Source of the DNA: Marinomonas ostreistagni
GTDB lineage: Bacteria > Pseudomonadota > Gammaproteobacteria > Pseudomonadales > Marinomonadaceae
Length of the DNA: 64,000 nt
NCBI RefSeq assembly: GCF_016461785.1
Contig: NZ_JAEMUH010000005.1
Coordinates: 205,223-269,222 of the forward strand
Direction: 5' to 3'
This document shows, piece by piece, positions 54,780 through 63,986 of the stretch (the first letter of the stretch is position 1; each line of letters starts with the position of its first letter). The notes under the pieces are model-generated. The model was given only the letters and a program-made list of their open reading frames with translations. It was not told the origin of the DNA and made no database searches. A program made the position numbers and the translations under genes.

Positions 54780-55993
54780 CACTTGGTGGATTGGTATTGG
54801 GTAATCAGCTCCACAAGCTCAATGGCTAGGGCGGATTTTGACTCTTTTGGTGGTGTCCATTGTTGATCTTTGGACAGTACTGTGACTTGGTTTTCATCGT
54901 TGTTAAAACCAATGTCAGTGCGTGATACATCGTTGGCGATGATCAAGTCCAGACCTTTACGTTCTAACTTACTTTTTGCGTAAGCGATCACATCTTGGGT
55001 TTCTGCGGCAAAGCCAACCATGCATTTGGCAGTATTTTCTTGGCTTAGAGTGGCAATCACGTCCGGATTTTTAACCAGCGTTAACTGCATTTCATCGCTA
55101 TCACCAGTCTTCTTCATCTTTTGGGAAGCGACTTCTTTCATGCGAAAGTCAGCAACCGCGGCAGCACCGATGAATACATCGGCAGGTTTGACCATAGCTT
55201 CACGACAAGCGCTTAGCATGTCTTCTGCACTTTTGATCTCTATACGCTTTACGCCTTGTGGTGCGTCCAATTGTGTTGGGCCGCTCACAAGTGTGACACT
55301 TGCGCCGCGTGCTTGTGCAGCCGCTGCCAGCGCATAACCCATTTTGCCTGAGCTATGGTTACTGATGTAACGTACTGGATCGATGGCTTCCATGGTTGGT
55401 CCAGCGGTAATCACCCAATGCTGACCTGCCAAGTCTTGTTGGATAGGGGCTAGAAGCTGCTCGATCGCTTTGAATAAATCAACTGGCTCTTCCATGCGCC
55501 CCGCGCCCACATCGCCACAGGCTTGTGCGCCAGAGGCTGGCCCTATGATGGCAACATCACGTGAGATCAGTGTCTGTAGGTTGGTCTGAGTCGCGGGATG
55601 CTTCCACATGGCTTGGTTCATAGCTGGCGCTAATGCAACAGGTGCTTCCGTTGCTAAACATAAGGTGGTTAGTAAATCATTGGCCATACCCTGTGCATAA
55701 CGAGCCATAAAATCAGCCGACGCTGGGGCGATGATGATGAGGTCTGCCCATTTCGCTAATTCAATATGTCCCATGCCCAACTCGGCGGATGGATCAAGCA
55801 AAGTGCTGCGCACAGGGTGTCCAGAGACGGCTTGCAATGTCATCTCTGTGACAAAGGCTTTCGCCCCTTCAGTTAGCACCACTTGAACGTCGGCACCGGC
55901 TTTGGTGAGCAGGCGGACCAACTCAATGGTTTTATAAGCGGCGATACCGCCGGTAATCCCCACGAGAATCTGTTTGTTCGCAAGACTGGACAT
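54779..55993 (-). CDS. coaBC: Phosphopantothenoylcysteine synthetase/decarboxylase
   Basis: CoaBC (404 residues) is a bifunctional enzyme of coenzyme A synthesis. The N-terminal flavoprotein decarboxylase CoaC (about residues 1-180) has [16 protein letters not shown] and [16 protein letters not shown]; the C-terminal synthetase CoaB has [41 protein letters not shown] and the NDVS region. Length is normal. It is coupled to dut downstream and divergent from radC. Confidence 0.96.
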   Translation of the reverse strand: MSSLANKQILVGITGGIAAYKTIELVRLLTKAGADVQVVLTEGAKAFVTEMTLQAVSGHPVRSTLLDPSAELGMGHIELAKWADLIIIAPASADFMARYAQGMANDLLTTLCLATEAPVALAPAMNQAMWKHPATQTNLQTLISRDVAIIGPASGAQACGDVGAGRMEEPVDLFKAIEQLLAPIQQDLAGQHWVITAGPTMEAIDPVRYISNHSSGKMGYALAAAAQARGASVTLVSGPTQLDAPQGVKRIEIKSAEDMLSACREAMVKPADVFIGAAAVADFRMKEVASQKMKKTGDSDEMQLTLVKNPDVIATLSQENTAKCMVGFAAETQDVIAYAKSKLERKGLDLIIANDVSRTDIGFNNDENQVTVLSKDQQWTPPKESKSALAIELVELITQYQSTK

Positions 55994-56106
55994 AATTCGC
56001 TTCTTATCACAAAGTGGCAGATATTCGCTGAATATGATGAAGCACAGGGTGTGCTCATGTATTCGCAGTTAGAATGTGCAAAGAGTACCACAAGGAGGTG
56101 AGTATT

Positions 56107-56781
56107 ATGAGTATAAAACAATGGCCAGAAGCCGAGCGTCCTCGGGAAAAGTTAATGCACCAAGGCGCTCACGCCTTAAGTGATGCAGAGTTACTTGCGA
56201 TTTTTCTGAGAACGGGTACCCAAGGTATTAGTGCAGTGGAATTGGCGCGCAGAGTATTACATCAATTTGGTGGCTTACGCCCATTGCTGTCGGCTTCCAG
56301 AGAAGAATTCTGTCAAGGTTTTGGGCTAGGCGATGCTAAATATACCCAGTTGCAGGCTGTGTTAGAAATGTCCAAGCGACATCTGCAAGAGCAACTGACC
56401 CGCGATGCGGTTTTTAACAGTGCTGAAGCGGTGCGTACTTATTTATCGACTCAGTTGCGCCACTCTCCTCGGGAAATTTTTGCGGTGTTGTTCTTAGATT
56501 CACAACATCGACTGATCCGCTATCAAGAGCTCTTTATGGGTACTATCGACAGCGCAGCTGTGTATCCAAGAGAAGTAGTGAAAGCTGCACTGACTCATAA
56601 TGCCGCAGCGGTGATCTTAGCTCACAATCATCCCTCTGGTGTTTCTGAACCCAGCCAAGCAGATATCAACATTACCGAACGTATCCGCAAAGCACTAGAG
56701 CTGATTGATGTGCGCTTATTGGACCATTTTATCGTAGGAGATGCACGACCATTGTCTTTGGCAGAGCGAGGGTTGCTCTGA
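56107..56781 (+). CDS. radC: RadC family (JAB/MPN) protein
   Basis: A 224-residue protein with an N-terminal helix-hairpin-helix-like region (about 30-100) and a JAMM/MPN+ metalloprotease-like domain containing [14 protein letters not shown]. The family was once thought to act in DNA repair, but its true role is unclear. ATG 56107 follows a perfect AAGGAGGTG ribosome-binding site; the frame's extension to 56074 would include it. It is divergent from coaBC and upstream of rpmB, the conserved order. Confidence 0.94.
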   Translation: MSIKQWPEAERPREKLMHQGAHALSDAELLAIFLRTGTQGISAVELARRVLHQFGGLRPLLSASREEFCQGFGLGDAKYTQLQAVLEMSKRHLQEQLTRDAVFNSAEAVRTYLSTQLRHSPREIFAVLFLDSQHRLIRYQELFMGTIDSAAVYPREVVKAALTHNAAAVILAHNHPSGVSEPSQADINITERIRKALELIDVRLLDHFIVGDARPLSLAERGLL

Positions 56782-56973
56782 CTGAGATTGCCTGCAAATA
56801 GATTTCCTGTTGTTTGGTTTACGAGCTTTTTAATTCAGTGATTTGAATGCAGGGTAGCTATCTCAGATTAAGTTAATTGATCATTTTTTAACAAATCATT
56901 TGCTGTTTTCGGGGGACTATGGGAGAATTCGCGCCGCTATATCCTCGGTACGGGATTTTGTGGCCCCCGCGTT

Positions 56974-57028
56974 CACTGCAAAGTGTTCCAGAGTGACCCA
57001 CGCTCCGCCTGAGGAAGTGCAAACTTCC
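56974..57028 (+). promoter_or_regulatory. Two GCAA-loop hairpins in the rpmB leader
   Basis: CACT-GCAA-AGTG (56974-56985) and GGAAGT-GCAA-ACTTCC (57013-57028) are two short hairpins with the same GNRA-type loop, 27 bases apart, in the 279-base gap upstream of rpmB. GCAA loops often make tertiary contacts, so this may be a ribosomal protein autoregulatory leader. Promoter positions are uncertain. Confidence 0.4.
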
Positions 57029-57060
57029 AATAATCTTCGGATAGCATAAGGTATTTAATT

Positions 57061-57297
57061 ATGTCTCGCGTATGTCAAGTTACTGGGAAGCGTCCTATTA
57101 CAGGTAACAACGTTTCTCACTCAAAGCGTCACACTAAGCGTCGCTTTCTTCCTAACCTTCACTGGCACCGTTTTTGGGTAGAAAGTGAAAGCCGTTACGT
57201 TCGTCTTCGTGTATCTTCTAAAGGTATGCGTATCATCGATAAAAAAGGCATCGATTCAGTTCTTACTGAAATGCGTGCCCGTGGCGAAAAAGTATAA
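57061..57297 (+). CDS. rpmB: 50S ribosomal protein bL28
   Basis: bL28 (78 residues) is a large-subunit protein. It shows the family's [20 protein letters not shown] start, [17 protein letters not shown] and the ending [22 protein letters not shown] stretch. An AAGG precedes the ATG. rpmG follows 12 bases later, so the two form the usual rpmB-rpmG operon. Confidence 0.97.
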   Translation: MSRVCQVTGKRPITGNNVSHSKRHTKRRFLPNLHWHRFWVESESRYVRLRVSSKGMRIIDKKGIDSVLTEMRARGEKV

Positions 57298-57309
57298 GGA
57301 ATCTGAATC

Positions 57310-57480
57310 ATGGCTTCTAAAGGCGCTCGCGATCTAATCCGCATGGTATCTTCTGCAGGTACTGGTCACTTCTACACGACTGACAAGAACAAACGTAACA
57401 CTCCAGACAAACTGGAAATGAAAAAGTTTGATCCAGTTGTTCGTAAGCACGTGATGTACAAAGAAGCGAAAATCAAATAA
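57310..57480 (+). CDS. rpmG: 50S ribosomal protein bL33 (zinc-free form)
   Basis: A 56-codon gene ([20 protein letters not shown]...) encoding the small subunit-adjacent large-subunit protein bL33. No CxxC pairs are present, so it is the zinc-independent (C-) form, in contrast to the zinc-binding bL31 in this window. It ends in [19 protein letters not shown]. It directly follows rpmB and is ended by a terminator 20 bases past its stop. Confidence 0.97.
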   Translation: MASKGARDLIRMVSSAGTGHFYTTDKNKRNTPDKLEMKKFDPVVRKHVMYKEAKIK

Positions 57481-57499
57481 TTTTTGCTTTCTTGTAAAC

Positions 57500-57528
57500 A
57501 AAAAAGCCGGCCTAGTGCCGGTTTTTTT
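57500..57528 (+). terminator. Terminator after rpmG
   Basis: An A run and GCCGGC pair with GCCGGT and a T run around a short CTAGT-type loop, about 20 bases after the rpmG stop. Confidence 0.85.
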
Positions 57529-57583
57529 GTGTCTGAAATATAGAGCATGAGATGATCGGGCTTAGTGGTGAAAAGGCTTTGTC

Positions 57584-57654
57584 CCCGATAGAATCGGGTC
57601 GTACGAGTCGTTATTTTCCGATAGTACGAAGTCGTACGAGCGAATTCTATTCGC
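57584..57654. repeat. Palindromic intergenic element upstream of mutM
   Basis: Four nested palindromes lie in 71 bases: CCCGAT-AGA-ATCGGG (57584-57598), TCGTACGA (57599-57606), TCGTACGA again (57632-57639) and GCGAAT-TCT-ATTCGC (57640-57654). The two ends are an imperfect inverted repeat of each other, sharing ATAGAAT and TCGTACGA in mirror order. It has the look of a small mobile or REP-type repeat, though only one copy was noticed in the window. Confidence 0.5.
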
Positions 57655-57699
57655 GATAAAAGAACTTATATAACACAGCAAATGCTCTTTGAGGAATGT

Positions 57700-58518
57700 A
57701 TGCCTGAATTACCAGAGGTTGAAACCACTAAGAACGGCATTGCGCCGCATATTTTAAATCAAACCATCGAAAGTATAGAGATTCGCCAACCTAAATTACG
57801 CTGGCCGATTCCTGAGGATGTGTCTGCAAAGCTGCCTGGGCAGGTGATTCGAGAGGTTGCTCGCCGTGGAAAATACATCGGAGTTCAAACGGATTCCGGT
57901 ACGTTAATTATCCATTTAGGTATGTCGGGCAGTTTGTACTTTGTTGCTCCCGAAACACCGCCGATGTTTCATGATCACGTGGACATTCATTTTGTGGGGC
58001 TTAATAAAGTATTGCGCTACACCGATCCACGTCGCTTTGGGGCGATGTTATGGCAAGAAGGCGATTGGCATGCTCATGAGCTGATTTCACACCTAGGGCC
58101 AGAACCGCTTACTGATGTTTTCAATGTTGATTATTTGTATGAAAAAGCCAAAGGCCGTAAGCAGGCGATCAAGCAGTTTATTATGGACAGTAAAATCGTA
58201 GTTGGGGTTGGTAACATTTACGCCAATGAAGCGTTATTTATGGCGGGCATTCGCCCCACCCGCGCAGCGGGTAATATCAGTAAAGCGCGTTTAGCTGTAT
58301 TTGTAGAATGCATCAAGACTGTGTTGACAGCAGCGATTGAGCAAGGCGGTACGACACTAAAAGACTTTGTCAGTGGCGAAGGTAAGCCGGGGTACTTCAA
58401 GCAAGAGCTAAAAGTCTACGGCCGAGCAGATCAACCTTGTGCGATATGCAAAGCCCCCCTGAAAGAAATTCGCCAAGGTCAGCGTAGTACAGTGTTTTGT
58501 ACTGTTTGTCAGAAATAG
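57700..58518 (+). CDS. mutM: Formamidopyrimidine-DNA glycosylase
   Basis: MutM/Fpg (272 residues) removes oxidised guanine from DNA. The mature N-terminus after Met is Pro2-Glu3, the catalytic pair (PELPEVETT). KYIGVQT with LIIHLGMSGSL, the helix-two-turns-helix region VVGVGNIYANEALF and the C-terminal zinc finger (CAICKAPLKEIRQGQRSTVFC) are intact. ATG 57700 has GAGGA nine bases upstream, and only this start places the catalytic proline correctly. Confidence 0.97.
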   Translation: MPELPEVETTKNGIAPHILNQTIESIEIRQPKLRWPIPEDVSAKLPGQVIREVARRGKYIGVQTDSGTLIIHLGMSGSLYFVAPETPPMFHDHVDIHFVGLNKVLRYTDPRRFGAMLWQEGDWHAHELISHLGPEPLTDVFNVDYLYEKAKGRKQAIKQFIMDSKIVVGVGNIYANEALFMAGIRPTRAAGNISKARLAVFVECIKTVLTAAIEQGGTTLKDFVSGEGKPGYFKQELKVYGRADQPCAICKAPLKEIRQGQRSTVFCTVCQK

Positions 58519-58744
58519 TGCTAGGCACAGTTATTGCAGAATAAAATTTTTTCAGGCGAATCATTTTTGCTATGTCTACATTTAAGGGCAAAGTGAAGTG
58601 CACTGCATAAAATTCAGTGAATAATGCTGCAAATGTGCACGTCGTTATTGCGCTCAAAGCTTAATCAGTTTATTTTTGACCGAATAGCCAACTTTTGGCT
58701 CTGGTAATCGAAAATTGCCATGATAAAAATCAAAGGGGAATAGA

Positions 58745-59740
58745 ATGAAAGGTGTCTTTCTTGCGTCGGCTACTGCATTAGCCATGGCTGTATCTTCTGC
58801 TTATGCTGCTGATATCAAACCAGCGGTTGTTTATGATCAAGCAGGTAAGTTTGATAAGTCGTTTAACGAGGGTGTTTACAACGGCATTACAAAGTTTACG
58901 GAAGACACGGGTATTGAGGTTCGTGAATCTGAACCAAAAAACGAAGCTCAAGTTGAGCAAAACCTTCGTCGTTTAGCGAAACGTGGTTATTCGCCAATTG
59001 TTGCGGTGGGCTTCACTATGATGTCTGCGGTACAAAAGGTCGCTCAGGATTTTCCTGATGTGCAGTTCACGATCATTGATGCGGTAATTGATCTGCCAAA
59101 CGTGCAGTCTATCGTATTTAAAGAGCACGAAGGTTCATTCCTTGTTGGTGCATTGGCTGCCATGGCATCCAAGACGGATACGGTTGGCTTCGTTGGTGGT
59201 ATGGACATTCCTTTGATTCGTAAGTTTGGTTGTGGCTATGAGCAAGGTGCGAAATTTATCACACCAAATGCAACCGTTATTCAGAACATGACGGGTTCTA
59301 CAGGCGCTGCGTTCAACGACCCAACAAAAGGCTCAGAGCTTGCGAAAAGCCAATTCTCTAAAGGTGCTGATGTAGTCTTTGCTGCTGCAGGTGGTACAGG
59401 TATTGGTGTATACCAAGCAGCTAAAGACGAAGGTAAATTGGCGATTGGTGTCGACTCGAACCAAAACCATATTCAGCCTGGTACGATGCTAACATCCATG
59501 GTTAAGCGTGTAGACTCTGCTGCTTACAAAGTGTTTGAAGAAGCTAATACAGGTGAATGGAAGCCTGGACTAGAAGTCTTAGGTCTATCTGATGGTGGCG
59601 TAGATTGGGCTTTAGACGATAACAATAAAGGTCTGATCACTGCGGATATGAAAGCTAAAATGGATGATGTTAAAGCGAAAATCATCAGCGGTGAAATCAG
59701 CGTGCACGACTACATGTCTGACAGCACTTGTAACTATTAA
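58745..59740 (+). CDS. BMP-family nucleoside-binding protein
   Basis: A 331-residue periplasmic binding protein of the BMP (basic membrane protein/Med) family, which binds nucleosides and feeds ABC permeases. The signal peptide (MKGVFLASATALAMAVSSAYA) has no lipobox, so the protein is soluble rather than a lipoprotein. The family motifs YDQAGKFDKSFNEGVYNGI, GVDSNQNHIQPGTML and FAAAGGTGIGVYQAA are seen. It is the first gene of a five-gene nucleoside uptake unit. A strong terminator after it probably keeps the downstream genes at lower levels. Confidence 0.92.
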   Translation: MKGVFLASATALAMAVSSAYAADIKPAVVYDQAGKFDKSFNEGVYNGITKFTEDTGIEVRESEPKNEAQVEQNLRRLAKRGYSPIVAVGFTMMSAVQKVAQDFPDVQFTIIDAVIDLPNVQSIVFKEHEGSFLVGALAAMASKTDTVGFVGGMDIPLIRKFGCGYEQGAKFITPNATVIQNMTGSTGAAFNDPTKGSELAKSQFSKGADVVFAAAGGTGIGVYQAAKDEGKLAIGVDSNQNHIQPGTMLTSMVKRVDSAAYKVFEEANTGEWKPGLEVLGLSDGGVDWALDDNNKGLITADMKAKMDDVKAKIISGEISVHDYMSDSTCNY

Positions 59741-59744
59741 TCGC

Positions 59745-59798
59745 AAAAAAAGCAGCTGTTCACTATGTTAAGTAGTGAACAGCTGCTTTTTTTTGCTT
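59745..59798 (+). terminator. Strong hairpin between the binding protein and ABC genes
   Basis: An exact inverted repeat of about 21 bases (59745-59765 and 59773-59793) with a TGTTAAG loop and a long T run. It lies just past the BMP stop and 23 bases before the ABC ATPase gene. It should terminate most transcripts and let some read through. Confidence 0.88.
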
Positions 59799-59820
59799 AA
59801 AACTTTGCATAGAAAGAAAT

Positions 59821-61374
59821 ATGACTCAACAAACACATCCATACTCGATTGAGTTAGAAGGGATTTCGAAACGGTTCGGCGCAGTGCAGGCGAATAAGAA
59901 TATCGACTTGCAAGTCCCTACTGGCACGATTCACGGCATTATTGGTGAAAACGGTGCCGGCAAATCTACCTTAATGAGCATTATCTACGGTTTTTATGAA
60001 GCCGATTCGGGCTCGATCTCTATTGATGGTCAGCAGGTGGCGATCCGAAACTCTCAAGATGCCATTAATGTGGGCATTGGCATGGTGCATCAGCACTTTA
60101 TGCTAGTGGAAAACTTTTCAGTTTTAGAAAACGTTATTTTGGGTGCCGAGGGTGGCGCTGTTCTAAAACAAGGTATGGATGCAGCCCGTGAAGAGCTTAA
60201 GCGCTTGGAGCAAGAGTACAGTCTGGATATTGATGTTGATGCGATCGTGGAAGATTTACCAGTAGGGTTGCAGCAGCGTGTTGAAATCCTTAAGGCGTTA
60301 TACCGTGGTGCAAAAATTCTCATCTTGGATGAGCCAACGGGTGTGTTAACACCGCAAGAAGCAGATCATCTATTCCGCATCCTTAAGTCTCTCAAAGAGC
60401 AAGGGGTGACAGTGATCCTGATTACCCACAAGCTGCGAGAGATTTTAGCCTCAACGGACAATGTTTCAGTGATGCGCCAAGGTGAGATGGTAGCGCACCG
60501 TGAAACTTCAAAAACCGATAAGGAAGAATTGGCTGAATTGATGGTGGGTAAGAAGGTTCGTCTTAAGGTAAATAAAGACGAAGCCAAACCTGAGCAAACA
60601 GTCTTGTCGGCAAAAGATCTTTCATTCTTTGATGGGCAAGGTGTTGAACGCCTTAAAAAAGTGTCTCTTGAGCTTAAAGCTGGTGAAATCCTTGGTATTG
60701 CAGGGGTTTCAGGTAATGGCCAGAGTGAACTTTTAAATGTGCTTTCTGGTATCACGCCGATGGCGTCGGGTGAAATCCAGTTTGCGGGACAGACTATTAC
60801 TGCTAGTGAGCCAAAGAATGCTGCGCAAATGCGTGATCTTAAAATGGCGCACGTGCCAGAAGATCGTCACAAAATGGGCTTGGTGACGGGCTTTGAGGCC
60901 TACGAAGCTGCAGTATTAGGCTATCACGATTCAGAGGCTTATAACGGTTCGGTATTGATGAAGCGTAGCGCGATGCTCGAAGAGTGTAATGAGCGCATGG
61001 CTGCTTGGGATGTTCGACCGCCGAATCCTCATTTGAAAACGGCTAACTTTTCTGGTGGTAATCAGCAGAAAATCGTTATTGCTCGAGAAGTTGAGCAAAA
61101 TCCTAATGTACTGTTAATCGGACAACCCACACGTGGTGTGGACATTGGTGCAATTGAAAATATTCACGAGCAAATCGTGAAACTACGGGATGCTGGCAAA
61201 GCGATTTTGCTAGTGTCGGTAGAGTTAGATGAAATTATGGCGTTGAGTGATCGAATTATTGTGATGTTTGATGGGGCGGTTGTAGGTGAAGTCTCAGCCA
61301 ACGAAGCAGATGAACGTACGCTAGGTCTAATGATGGCCAATGCGTGGAATGAGGGACAAGGAGCACAGGCATGA
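59821..61374 (+). CDS. Nucleoside ABC transporter ATP-binding protein (two NBDs)
   Basis: A 517-residue ATPase with two tandem nucleotide-binding domains powering nucleoside import. The first has an intact Walker A (GENGAGKST) and Walker B (ILILDEPTGVL), but the signature position reads LPVGLQQ. The second has a degenerate Walker A (GVSGNGQSE) and a complete signature FSGGNQQ with LLIGQPTRGVDIG. One functional and one weak site, as often seen in this class. It overlaps the next gene by four bases (ATGA). Confidence 0.93.
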   Translation: MTQQTHPYSIELEGISKRFGAVQANKNIDLQVPTGTIHGIIGENGAGKSTLMSIIYGFYEADSGSISIDGQQVAIRNSQDAINVGIGMVHQHFMLVENFSVLENVILGAEGGAVLKQGMDAAREELKRLEQEYSLDIDVDAIVEDLPVGLQQRVEILKALYRGAKILILDEPTGVLTPQEADHLFRILKSLKEQGVTVILITHKLREILASTDNVSVMRQGEMVAHRETSKTDKEELAELMVGKKVRLKVNKDEAKPEQTVLSAKDLSFFDGQGVERLKKVSLELKAGEILGIAGVSGNGQSELLNVLSGITPMASGEIQFAGQTITASEPKNAAQMRDLKMAHVPEDRHKMGLVTGFEAYEAAVLGYHDSEAYNGSVLMKRSAMLEECNERMAAWDVRPPNPHLKTANFSGGNQQKIVIAREVEQNPNVLLIGQPTRGVDIGAIENIHEQIVKLRDAGKAILLVSVELDEIMALSDRIIVMFDGAVVGEVSANEADERTLGLMMANAWNEGQGAQA

Positions 61375-62468
61375 GTCAAGCGAAAGTCCCTGCGTGGGTA
61401 AGTGTGGGTCTAATACCACTGTTAAATATTCTATTGGCGTTTTTAGTCTCTGGTTTGGTGTTTCTGGCGATCGGAGAAGACCCAATCGAAGCAGCGGGTT
61501 ACCTAGTATATGGTGCCTTTGGTTATGATGAAGGGATCGGATATACCTTATATTACGCGACCAACTTAATTTTCACTGGCCTTGCTGTGTCGGTGGCCTT
61601 TAAAGCTGGGCTGTTCAATATCGGTGGTGAAGGTCAGGCCTATATCGGTGGTTTAGGGGTAGGTTTACTTTGTTTGTGGTTTGATAGCTCATTGCCTTTG
61701 CTAGTGATTGCTCCGTTGGCGATTATTGGTGGCGCCTTGTTCGGTGCTGCATGGGCTTATATTCCAGCTTATCTTCAAGCTCGACGTGGTAGTCACATCG
61801 TTATTACGACCATCATGTTCAACTTTATTGCCTCGTCTTTGATGGTTTACCTGATGGTGAATTGGCTAAAGGCCGAGGGTGTTATGTCACCTATCAGTCG
61901 TACCTTTGAGGAAAGTGCTTGGCTGCCATACATGCATGACATCTTTGCACCATTTGGTTTTGATATCGGTGACTCGCCATTAAACTTGGCATTCGTGCTA
62001 GCGCTACTGTGTTGTGTGTTCTACTGGGCATTGGTGTGGCATACCCGCTGGGGCTATCAATTGCGTACCGTGGGTACAAACCCTACTGCTGCACAGTATG
62101 CGGGTATAGATAATGCAAAAGTGACTATTTGGGTGATGCTGATCTCTGGTGGTCTGGCAGGTTTGGTTGGCGTAAACGAGATTATGGGGGTCAACCACAA
62201 TCTATTGCTTAACTTTACTGCTGGTTATGGGTTTGCGGGGATCGCCGTTGCCTTGATGGGGCGTAATCATCCGATTGGTATTGTGCTAGCGGCTATGTTG
62301 TTTGGTGCGTTGTATCAAGGCGGTGCCGAGTTGTCTTTTGAGATCCCAACGATTACACCTGAGATAGTGGTGGTGATTCAGGGTCTTGTGATTTTATTTT
62401 CTGGCGCGCTAGAAAATATGTTCAAAGGCAAGATTGAAGGTCTTTTTTTACGTAAAGCGGCAGCATAG
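61371..62468 (+). CDS. Nucleoside ABC transporter permease 1
   Basis: A 365-residue inner-membrane permease of the BPD_transp_2 (ribose/nucleoside importer) family with about nine to ten membrane segments. The family segments FNIGGEGQAYIGGLGVGL, GSHIVITTIMFNFIAS and the EGQ-type cytoplasmic loop region QLRTVGTNPTAAQYAGID are present. It is coupled to the ATPase gene and followed by the second permease gene after nine bases. Confidence 0.93.
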   Translation: MSQAKVPAWVSVGLIPLLNILLAFLVSGLVFLAIGEDPIEAAGYLVYGAFGYDEGIGYTLYYATNLIFTGLAVSVAFKAGLFNIGGEGQAYIGGLGVGLLCLWFDSSLPLLVIAPLAIIGGALFGAAWAYIPAYLQARRGSHIVITTIMFNFIASSLMVYLMVNWLKAEGVMSPISRTFEESAWLPYMHDIFAPFGFDIGDSPLNLAFVLALLCCVFYWALVWHTRWGYQLRTVGTNPTAAQYAGIDNAKVTIWVMLISGGLAGLVGVNEIMGVNHNLLLNFTAGYGFAGIAVALMGRNHPIGIVLAAMLFGALYQGGAELSFEIPTITPEIVVVIQGLVILFSGALENMFKGKIEGLFLRKAAA

Positions 62469-62477
62469 GAGCGCGGT

Positions 62478-63446
62478 ATGTTTGAAACATTGATACTGAT
62501 TCTCGATGCGACCCTGCGCGTATCGACACCATTAATTTTAGCAGCGCTTGCTGGCTTATTTTCTGAGCGTTCTGGCATAGTCGATATTGGCTTAGAAGGT
62601 AAGATGCTGGCGGGGGCATTTGCCGCTGCCGCCGCGGCTGCAGTATTCGGCTCTGCTTGGATTGGTTTGCTATTTGCCATTGCTGCTTCAGTAAGCTTGG
62701 CGCTGATTCATGGCTTTGCCTGTATTACTCATCGCGGAGATCACATTGTCTCTGGTGTAGCAATCAACACCATTGTTGCAGGGTTAACAGTGACGCTTGG
62801 TCTAGATTGGTTTGATCAAGGTGGTCAGACGCCATCGTTAACGGGAGATGCCCGTTTTACGCCGATTACTTTCCCGTTTGCTGATCAGCTAGCTGATGTG
62901 CCAGTGATTGGTCTGATCTATTCTGAGTTGTTAAGTGGCCACAACATTCTGGTGTATTTAGCATTTGCAATGGTGCCTCTTACTTATTGGATTGTTTTTA
63001 AAACTCGCTTTGGTTTACGTTTGCGAGCGGTGGGGGAGAATCCTCATGCAGTGGATACAGCAGGTATTTCGGTTGCTTTAGTACGTTATCGAGCGGTGAT
63101 CATTTGTGGCATTTTATGTGGTCTTGCAGGAGCTTACTTATCTACTGCTCACAATGCAGGTTTCCTAAAAGATATGAGTGCAGGTAAAGGCTACATGGCG
63201 CTGGCAGCACTCATCTTTGGTAAATGGCGTCCAGTTCCTGTGTTATGTGCATGTTTGCTGTTTGGTTTCCTTGATGCATTAGCGGTGCGCTTACAGGGTG
63301 TTTCTTTGCCTGGTATTGGTGAAGTGCCAGTGCAAGCGATCGAAGTATTGCCTTACGTACTGACTGTACTGCTGCTTGCTGGATTCATTGGTAAAGCAGT
63401 AGGTCCAAAAGCGATCGGTAAGCCATATGTTAAGGAACGTGCTTAA
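62478..63446 (+). CDS. Nucleoside ABC transporter permease 2
   Basis: A 322-residue partner permease of the same family. Conserved elements are SERSGIVDIGLEGKMLAGA, GDHIVSGVAINTIVAGLT, LRLRAVGENPHAVDTAGIS and the GKGYMALAALIFGKWRP loop. It overlaps the cytidine deaminase gene by one base (TAATG), so the operon is translationally coupled throughout. Confidence 0.93.
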   Translation: MFETLILILDATLRVSTPLILAALAGLFSERSGIVDIGLEGKMLAGAFAAAAAAAVFGSAWIGLLFAIAASVSLALIHGFACITHRGDHIVSGVAINTIVAGLTVTLGLDWFDQGGQTPSLTGDARFTPITFPFADQLADVPVIGLIYSELLSGHNILVYLAFAMVPLTYWIVFKTRFGLRLRAVGENPHAVDTAGISVALVRYRAVIICGILCGLAGAYLSTAHNAGFLKDMSAGKGYMALAALIFGKWRPVPVLCACLLFGFLDALAVRLQGVSLPGIGEVPVQAIEVLPYVLTVLLLAGFIGKAVGPKAIGKPYVKERA

Positions 63447-63844
63447 TGTCTCACTCAGAACAATGGATTGCGTTGACGAAGAAAGCCATGAGTAAGGCCT
63501 ATGTGCCTTACTCACACTTTCAAGTTGGAGCTGTCATTGAAACGGAAACAGGTAAGATCTATTCTGGCTGTAATGTGGAAAATGCATCCTACCCCGAAGG
63601 TACCTGTGCTGAGGCTGGCGCGATAGCTGCGATGGTTATAGGAGGCGATACTCACATTAAGCAAATTTTTGTAATGGGCAAAGGTGAGCAGTTGGTGACG
63701 CCCTGCGGTGGTTGTCGCCAGCGAATTCGAGAGTTTTCTTCGAGTGAAACACTTATACATATCTGTTCACCTGAGGGAGTTCGTAAGACATTAACGATGA
63801 ATGAACTGCTACCTTATTCCTTTGGCCCAGATAATTTAAAGTAA
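63446..63844 (+). CDS. cdd: Cytidine deaminase
   Basis: A 132-residue short-form cytidine deaminase converting cytidine and deoxycytidine to uridine and deoxyuridine. The zinc motif is CAEAGAI, with PCGGCRQRIREF providing the other cysteines; SHFQVGAVIE and GCNVENASYPEGT complete the site. Its place as the last gene of a nucleoside import operon indicates pyrimidine nucleoside salvage, with uptake directly coupled to deamination. Confidence 0.95.
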   Translation: MSHSEQWIALTKKAMSKAYVPYSHFQVGAVIETETGKIYSGCNVENASYPEGTCAEAGAIAAMVIGGDTHIKQIFVMGKGEQLVTPCGGCRQRIREFSSSETLIHICSPEGVRKTLTMNELLPYSFGPDNLK

Positions 63845-63865
63845 GAGCATTGTGTTAACACCTTT

Positions 63866-63890
63866 AAAGAGAAGCTTCGGCTTCTCTTTT
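63866..63890 (+). terminator. Terminator of the nucleoside operon
   Basis: AAAGAGAAGC and GCTTCTCTTT pair around a TTCG tetraloop, an especially stable loop, followed by a short T run. Confidence 0.82.
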
Positions 63891-63955
63891 GGGTTTCTAT
63901 ATAAGGGATGAAGTCTCATAACAATTGCTTAATATTTTATACAAACAAACCGTCA

Positions 63956-63986
63956 GCACTTTTTTAAAATTAATTTAAAAAAGTGC
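63956..63986. repeat. Perfect AT-rich hairpin at the window end
   Basis: GCACTTTTTTAAA (63956-63968) pairs with TTTAAAAAAGTGC (63974-63986) around an ATTAA loop. The 3' arm is followed by TTGCAC, a -35-like element, so a promoter for the next gene may start here. Its role cannot be judged at the window edge. Confidence 0.4.
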
